A DNA stretch of 64,000 nucleotides from Arsukibacterium tuosuense (GTDB lineage: Bacteria; Pseudomonadota; Gammaproteobacteria; Enterobacterales; Alteromonadaceae). Where the stretch lies: assembly GCF_900215315.1 (NCBI RefSeq), contig NZ_OBEB01000008.1, positions 166,611 to 230,610 of the forward strand. Reading direction: 5' to 3'. The notes under the pieces were generated by a model. It had not been told where the DNA came from, made no database searches, and saw nothing but the letters and a program-made list of their open reading frames with translations. Shown piece after piece: positions 59,773-64,000 of this stretch (positions are counted from its first letter, which is position 1; each line of letters opens with the position of its first letter). A program made the position numbers and the translations under genes.

Positions 59773-60921
59773 TTACGGTTTCTTCGCTGTTATTTTTACT
59801 GCTTTAGGAATCTGCTCATAAACCTTTCCATTAATTTCTGCACTTCCATATTTTCTAATTTCAACATTGATATCGCTATAACCAATTTTCTCTCTAGAGG
59901 CCCCGAACGATATTTTCTTCACAGCCATATTTGCTATTTCATTATCTGATAACTCCGGGTTAGCTTCCTTAGCTTTTAAGAATTCTTTCTGAAAATTCTC
60001 TAAATTCTTTTTAATAATTGTACCGTTCAAGAATGTTGGGGGCATGCCGTTGTTTTCCTGGTATTTTTCTACTGACCTTCGAAGCACTTCATCAGTCAGC
60101 GAGAAACCGTTACCTTTAAGCACATAGCCACGATTAAAGTTATTATTAATGTAGAATTCTATATTACTATTTTCTGCATCAACATTTGCTTCAGCAAACT
60201 CTAATTCGCCATCTGGTCCATCAATGTAGAATTCATAAGCTTGACCATCCCACAACTCTTTACACTTTATATCAGATTTTTCAAAGTAAATGATGTTTTG
60301 ACCATCGCTAGTCTTGCTCGGGAGCGGGGCTGTAACATCAATTGGAGTAGCAGATCTCGTCTGCTTGCTCTCTGATAACTCTGGTCTGTTACTGACCACC
60401 TCATGCCCCGCTGTTTTCGCAGCTACCGGCTGAGTGGTAGTGGCACCGCCGCCTCTGGGTTTGCTGGCTTTGCCGGTGCTGGTAGGGCCAGCGCTGACAC
60501 TGCCGCCGGCCACCCCTGTGCTGCCGGCTGCCACGTAAGGGCTATTGCCGGGGGTCTCGGGTGGCCTGACCCAGCCGTCGGTAAGTTGCCATACCCGCAG
60601 CTCGTCCTGCTGAAATAAATGTAACAATTCGGCTATTAATTGCTGGCTGTCGAGACCGGATAAGTCGGTCGCCCAGGGCTTGGCGTAGCGGTATAAATCG
60701 CGCAGAATGCTGTCGCGCTGCCAGGCAGGCTCGATGTCCTGCAGAAAATAGCGGCCATAAACAGAGTCGTTAACTGCCGCAACGGCCGGGGTGCTGGCCA
60801 TATCGGTGTAACTGAGCCGGTTTTTACTGACAAAATAAATCTGGCCCCATTTGCCGTAAAATAACTGGCCGTCGAACAATAGCGGCTTTAAGTCCGCGGG
60901 GATTTCCGTTTCCGTGATCAT
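59773..60921 (-). CDS. Modular polymorphic-toxin-like protein (chimeric)
   Basis: A 382-residue protein in two parts. Residues 1-115 (LLFDGQLFYGKWGQIYFVSK, YGRYFLQDIEPAWQRDSILRDLYRY, QDELRVWQLTDGWV) are GC-rich and aromatic; a Gly/Thr/Pro linker (about 120-165) follows. Residues about 170-382 are AT-rich and lysine-rich (IIYFEKSDIKCKELWDGQAYEF, KKISFGASREKIGYSDINVEI), unlike the first half in base use. This layout is that of polymorphic toxins: a conserved carrier region joined to an exchangeable toxin tip, with an immunity gene behind. The toxin fold is not recognised. No secretion genes are in the window. Confidence 0.6.
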   Translation of the reverse strand: MITETEIPADLKPLLFDGQLFYGKWGQIYFVSKNRLSYTDMASTPAVAAVNDSVYGRYFLQDIEPAWQRDSILRDLYRYAKPWATDLSGLDSQQLIAELLHLFQQDELRVWQLTDGWVRPPETPGNSPYVAAGSTGVAGGSVSAGPTSTGKASKPRGGGATTTQPVAAKTAGHEVVSNRPELSESKQTRSATPIDVTAPLPSKTSDGQNIIYFEKSDIKCKELWDGQAYEFYIDGPDGELEFAEANVDAENSNIEFYINNNFNRGYVLKGNGFSLTDEVLRRSVEKYQENNGMPPTFLNGTIIKKNLENFQKEFLKAKEANPELSDNEIANMAVKKISFGASREKIGYSDINVEIRKYGSAEINGKVYEQIPKAVKITAKKP

Positions 60922-61084
60922 TTCCGCTTCCGTTATCGTGCTTATTAACGTTTAATTAATTATTGGTAGCATTTTGTTTTCTTAATGGCGGCTTGTCAAT
61001 GCCAAGGTGGCCAGATAAGCGGCTGAATTTCAAAAAAGCGGCCAGTGCGCTAAGCTACAACAAATAGCCTGTGGAGCTTGTAAC

Positions 61085-61525
61085 ATGGTTAGCCTGATCC
61101 AATTGATGAGTAAAAAACCGGTTAGCGTATCACCTGATGATAGCCTGGCGGTGGTAAAAGAGATTTTTGACCATGTAAAGTTTCATCATGTGCTGGTAGT
61201 GGAAAACAATAGCTTGCTGGGGGTGATATCTGACCGTGATTTGTTTAAAGCCCTGAGCCCTAATATTGGTACTGCTGCTGAAACCGCCCGTGATCTGGCC
61301 ACCTTAAATAAAAAGGTGCATCAGGTTATGCGCCGCAAGCCGGTGACCCTGCGCGAGCATGCCAAGGTGATGGATGCGATTCATCTGCTGAATACTGAAG
61401 GGGTGTCGTGTATTCCGGTGGTTAACAGCGCCAACCAGCCGTTGGGTATTTTAAGCTGGCGCGATATTATCAAAGCACTGGATCGCCAGGCAAACGCCGA
61501 TAGCAGTGAACGCGAACAAAGGTAA
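61085..61525 (+). CDS. CBS-pair domain protein
   Basis: A 146-residue protein made of two CBS motifs: MSKKPVSVSPDDSLAVVKEIF...HHVLVVENNSLLGVISDRDLFK and MRRKPVTLREHAKVMDAIHLL...SCIPVVNSANQPLGILSWRDIIK. CBS pairs bind adenosyl ligands (AMP, ATP, SAM) and act as energy sensors. It stands alone, with a GGAG ribosome site 9 bases before the ATG. The partner is unknown; c-di-GMP proteins with CBS pairs are nearby. Confidence 0.88.
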   Translation: MVSLIQLMSKKPVSVSPDDSLAVVKEIFDHVKFHHVLVVENNSLLGVISDRDLFKALSPNIGTAAETARDLATLNKKVHQVMRRKPVTLREHAKVMDAIHLLNTEGVSCIPVVNSANQPLGILSWRDIIKALDRQANADSSEREQR

Positions 61526-61543
61526 ACACCCACAACAAACGCC

Positions 61544-61942
61544 CTAAAATAGCGGTGGCGCCGGCTTTTGCTGGCTGATGTCATTAAAAAAGGCCGCATA
61601 GGCACAAACCTGCTGCTGCTCGTTATAAATGGCGTTAATGGTCAGACGCTGCGGGTATATCTCGCCGTTTTTGCGTTTATTCCATATTTCACCCTGCCAG
61701 AAACCATACTGCAGTAGCGGTTGCCACATTGCCTGATAAAAGTGTTGGCTATGCACACCCGAGCTGAGTATTTTGGGCGTTTTACCAATGGCTTCGCTGG
61801 CACTGTAGCCAGTGAGCGCGCTAAACCGCGGATTTACCCACTGAATAATGCCCTGACAATCGGTAACCATCACCGCATCCAGCGCAGGATTAAGTAGCTC
61901 TGGAGCGTACCGGGAAATTAGCGGGGGCGTGTTATCCTGCAT
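61544..61942 (-). CDS. Single PAS-domain protein
   Basis: About 132 residues from ATG 61942 (MQDNTPPLISRYAPELL); an earlier ATG at 62020 adds a poorly conserved leader. One PAS domain: ALDAVMVTDCQGIIQWVNPRFSALTGYSASEAIGKTPKILSSG, then WQGEIWNKRKNGEIYPQRLTINAIY. There is no output domain, so it may be a truncated sensor or an adaptor. It is convergent with the CBS gene. Confidence 0.75.
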   Translation of the reverse strand: MQDNTPPLISRYAPELLNPALDAVMVTDCQGIIQWVNPRFSALTGYSASEAIGKTPKILSSGVHSQHFYQAMWQPLLQYGFWQGEIWNKRKNGEIYPQRLTINAIYNEQQQVCAYAAFFNDISQQKPAPPLF

Positions 61943-62051
61943 TAGGTTTAGCCTGGGTTGGCACTGTAATGTGCCGGTACTGTAACCGACCAGTACTACC
62001 ACAGGTTTGATCTGCCGCAAGGCCGGAATTAAAAACCCGGGCCCGGGACAT

Positions 62052-62081
62052 AAAAAAGGCCGGTATCAACCAGCCCTTTTT
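62052..62081 (-). terminator. bidirectional hairpin terminator
   Basis: AAAAAGGGCTGGT and ACCGGCCTTTTTT pair on the minus strand with a TGAT loop (two G-T pairs). It lies 13 bases after the stop of the minus-strand gene 62094-63158. Confidence 0.8.
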
Positions 62082-62093
62082 AGTTAGCAACGG

Positions 62094-63158
62094 TTAGCTG
62101 TTGTAGCTGATATGCTGATGAAACCGTACCGTCAAATCCTGTTTTTCCGGGTTAACCGCCAGCGTATCGGCAAAACTACGCAATGCAGCTTCTACCTGAT
62201 TCATAAAGCGGCCATAGCCGGTTTCAGTCATGTCATCGTTGCCGGCAACAATCAGAATATGCACTGCTTCTACCAGGTTATCGCCTTGCCAGTCGCTGAT
62301 AAACTGGGCTACATTATTGGCCGGGTCAAAGCCCAGCAGTTGCAGCTCGGCGGTAATTTCCGGTTTATCAAACTTACTGTTACGGACCAGTGGGGTTAAG
62401 CCATTACCAATAATAGCAACCCGATTTAACTCTTTTGCCTGGATAACGTTTTTCAGATGCTGCTCCAGCTGCTGATAAAGTGGGCTGTAATCCAGACTGT
62501 CATTGGCGACATATTGCTGTTTCAGAGCGCGGCTAAGTGGCAGAGTAAGGTGCACATACGTCAAAGCGCTGTGCTCTGGCAGGCTAAGCTGGCGGTTAGC
62601 ATAGCGGCCGGCAATGGCCCGTAACTTATAACCGTAGCTTTCGCGGTTGCCTTTGTTTTTCGCCAGTAAATCGTAAGATAGATGCTGGTGATCCCGGATT
62701 TTGATCTTCAGGTTCTGCTCGGGCAGTTGCGGCTGCAGTTTTTGTAGTAGCTGCAATACCCGCTGATGAAAGTCAGCGGCATTGGCGCGGATATCATTAC
62801 CGGTAGCTAAAAACAGCAGGCGGATTTTCCGGGCCTGATAACCTGGCTGACTGAACAGGTTTTGTGCTTCGTGATAGGCCGGGTTGTAGAAAAACAGAAT
62901 TTGCTCAGCAGTCTGGAATACGTGAGCTTCAGTATGAAAACGCACTACCGGCAGTTTATCTGTCGCAATTAAATGCACGTTGTGTAAGTTCAGGCCGTCG
63001 GCCAGGCTGAACAGCTGCTGGCTGATTTGTTGATAACACGCCTGCTCACTGCTGTAATGCTGGTATAGCTCTGGGGTAGCTTTAATTTCAGCCAGAATAT
63101 ACTGGTTCGATTTTGCGCTGGCCGGAAGATAAACTTTATGTTGGGTACTGATTGGCAT
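62094..63158 (-). CDS. Hypothetical protein, 354 residues
   Basis: ATG 63158 (MPISTQHKVYLPASAKS) is chosen because AGGAG precedes it by 6 bases; an earlier ATG at 63188 has none. The protein is soluble and alternates strands and helices: KIRLLFLATGNDIRANAADF, KIKIRDHQHLSYDLLAKNKG, ALTYVHLTLPLSRALKQQYV, RVAIIGNGLTPLVRNSKFDK and VEAVHILIVAGNDDMTETGYG. No catalytic signature or signal peptide recognised. Followed by a terminator, so a single-gene unit. Confidence 0.6.
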   Translation of the reverse strand: MPISTQHKVYLPASAKSNQYILAEIKATPELYQHYSSEQACYQQISQQLFSLADGLNLHNVHLIATDKLPVVRFHTEAHVFQTAEQILFFYNPAYHEAQNLFSQPGYQARKIRLLFLATGNDIRANAADFHQRVLQLLQKLQPQLPEQNLKIKIRDHQHLSYDLLAKNKGNRESYGYKLRAIAGRYANRQLSLPEHSALTYVHLTLPLSRALKQQYVANDSLDYSPLYQQLEQHLKNVIQAKELNRVAIIGNGLTPLVRNSKFDKPEITAELQLLGFDPANNVAQFISDWQGDNLVEAVHILIVAGNDDMTETGYGRFMNQVEAALRSFADTLAVNPEKQDLTVRFHQHISYNS

Positions 63159-63309
63159 GAGAACTCCTGTTTGGTCTGCTGCGCGCATTGTATCCTGTTG
63201 CGCGCTTTCTCGCCGGAAATTAGCCCACTATACAGCTTATTTCTTGCCACAGATCAAACCCTGTTCTCATCTGTGGCAAAGACAGCCGCAGTGATAGTGG
63301 AGCTACGTG

Positions 63310-63804
63310 CTACAACAGGCCAGGATTGAGCTGCCAGATGCTGAAGTTCAGCACTGCGGCAAAGCTGACCCACAGCAGGTAGGGGACCAGCAGCAGGCCG
63401 GCAAGTTTATTGTGGCGCCAGAAGCACAGCGCAGTGGCAATAATCAACGGCAGTAACAGCATAATATTAAGAAAAGCCAGTGCGCCCTGATACCAGGCGA
63501 AAAACAACCAGCTCCACAAGGCATTCACCACCAGCTGGCCAAAGTACAGCCATAGTGCCGTCTGGTATTGTTTAGTGCTGCGCCAGACCAGCCAGGCGGC
63601 AACTGCCATTAAGGTGTAGAGCAGGGTCCAGACCGGACCAAATAACCAGGCGGGCGGGGCAAAACCCGGTAGCTGCAAATCACGGTAAAAACCGGCGGCG
63701 TTAATTGAACCCAGCGCGCCAATACCCGCGGCCAGATAAGTCAGCGCCAGTAAGGTCAACAGCATCAGGCCCTGGCGTAACAGTATTGTCAGATGCATAG
63801 TCAT
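63310..63804 (-). CDS. TspO/MBR family tryptophan-rich sensory protein
   Basis: A 164-residue protein with five membrane helices. GFYRDLQLPGFAPPAWLFGPVWTLLYTLMAVAAWLVW, NALWSWLFFAWYQGALAFLNIMLLL and PYLLWVSFAAVLNFSIWQLN are the classic TspO motifs (P-x-W-x-F-x-P-V-W, and WxxYAxxLN-like end). TspO binds tetrapyrroles such as heme and protoporphyrin and influences photo-oxidative and stress responses. Single gene with its own upstream region. Confidence 0.92.
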   Translation of the reverse strand: MTMHLTILLRQGLMLLTLLALTYLAAGIGALGSINAAGFYRDLQLPGFAPPAWLFGPVWTLLYTLMAVAAWLVWRSTKQYQTALWLYFGQLVVNALWSWLFFAWYQGALAFLNIMLLLPLIIATALCFWRHNKLAGLLLVPYLLWVSFAAVLNFSIWQLNPGLL

Positions 63805-64000
63805 TCCATTCTCAAAGCGTTATTGCCAGATGTACGGTGTCATTACAGTTTAGATCATGACAGCTTAGATCAGGCCAGGTTAGCGCAAAAAATTGGGGTC
63901 AGATACTGAGGGATCCCCACAAAATCTTGTTCTCATATAATGCTGTAACTCGTGGTGTCGAGTAAATGAATGCAATGCTTCAGCGTGTCTCGCCACTGTT
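63805..64000. other. 196-bp window end with REP-like motif
   Basis: AATTGGGGTCAGATACTGAG (63890-63909) followed by GGATCCCC resembles the ends of REP-type repeats, and shares GGGTCAGA with the 20-mers near 55.7 and 57.6 kb. An ATG run at 63967-63976 may begin a gene cut by the window edge; the product cannot be told. Confidence 0.35.

Noticed and set aside
1..64000. CRISPR arrays, rRNA, tRNA and insertion-sequence transposases
   Set aside because: No regularly spaced repeats, no rRNA or tRNA cloverleaf signatures and no transposase motifs were seen on either strand.

Overview
The window looks like chromosomal DNA of an aerobic gammaproteobacterium of the Rheinheimera / Alishewanella / Arsukibacterium type. 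This is an inference from gene content (a copper-type TonB receptor, sulfide oxidation with a bd oxidase, PEP-CTERM proteins, many chemoreceptors and c-di-GMP proteins, TspO) and from moderately GC-rich genes; no rRNA or tRNA is present to confirm it. Strand switches and AT-rich islands mark at least two acquired regions.

Region 1 (1-23.5 kb) is mostly sulfide and copper handling and respiration. It holds the end of a TonB copper receptor, a type I sulfide:quinone oxidoreductase (SQR), an RND efflux pair, a second SQR of the type II (SQOR-like) class on the other strand, and a chemoreceptor with a zinc-binding CZB-like module on the periplasmic side. A long plus-strand run follows: cydA-cydB-cydD-cydC (short-Q-loop cytochrome bd and its assembly exporter), a periplasmic rhodanese, a DsrE-like protein and an ETHE1/Blh-like persulfide dioxygenase. 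Together these would oxidise sulfide to persulfide, pass it to sulfurtransferases, oxidise it, and keep respiring on a sulfide-tolerant oxidase. A 74-bp decayed piece of the type II SQR gene lies between the first two genes. An S9 peptidase and a thymidine-phosphorylase-like / PRPP-synthetase-like pair close the region.

Region 2 (23.5-28.9 kb) is a minus-strand run of small conserved proteins (DUF6544-like, two paralogous 139-residue proteins around an OsmC protein), a soluble PAS-PAS chemoreceptor, a 93-residue orphan, a 98-bp inverted-repeat element and a protein with an HNH-like cysteine cluster.

Region 3 (29-48.5 kb) is a DNA phosphorothioation defence island. dptF-dptG-dptH (plus) are the restriction side; dndB-C-D-E (minus) with divergent dndA (plus) are the sulfur modification side. 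Two copies of a 10-bp palindrome, 21 bp apart, sit in the dndB/dndA intergenic region. Between dptH and dndE is an AT-rich cargo zone: an Mrr-type nuclease start-stop coupled to dptH; a three-gene unit (membrane-anchored beta-rich protein, GIY-YIG-like protein, second DndB-like DGQHR protein); a HEPN protein with an RNQIAH motif; and a PD-(D/E)XK-like protein directly behind dndE. This cargo is the best candidate for an undescribed arrangement. A 59-codon HTH-like ORF missed by length filters and a broken coding stretch mark the far island edge.

Region 4 (48.5-57.7 kb) carries c-di-GMP and chemotaxis proteins (FIST-PAS-GGDEF-EAL, PAS-MCP, EAL-CBS-GGDEF) and two divergent/convergent PEP-CTERM surface proteins.

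Region 5 (57.6-61 kb) is a minus-strand polymorphic-toxin array: a chimeric modular toxin, candidate immunity genes, and an orphan toxin C-terminus with a Tsi6-like immunity gene. The orphan pair is sandwiched between the intact tail of the EAL-CBS-GGDEF gene and a degraded second copy of that tail. The window ends with a CBS protein, a PAS protein, an unknown 354-residue protein, TspO and a REP-like motif.
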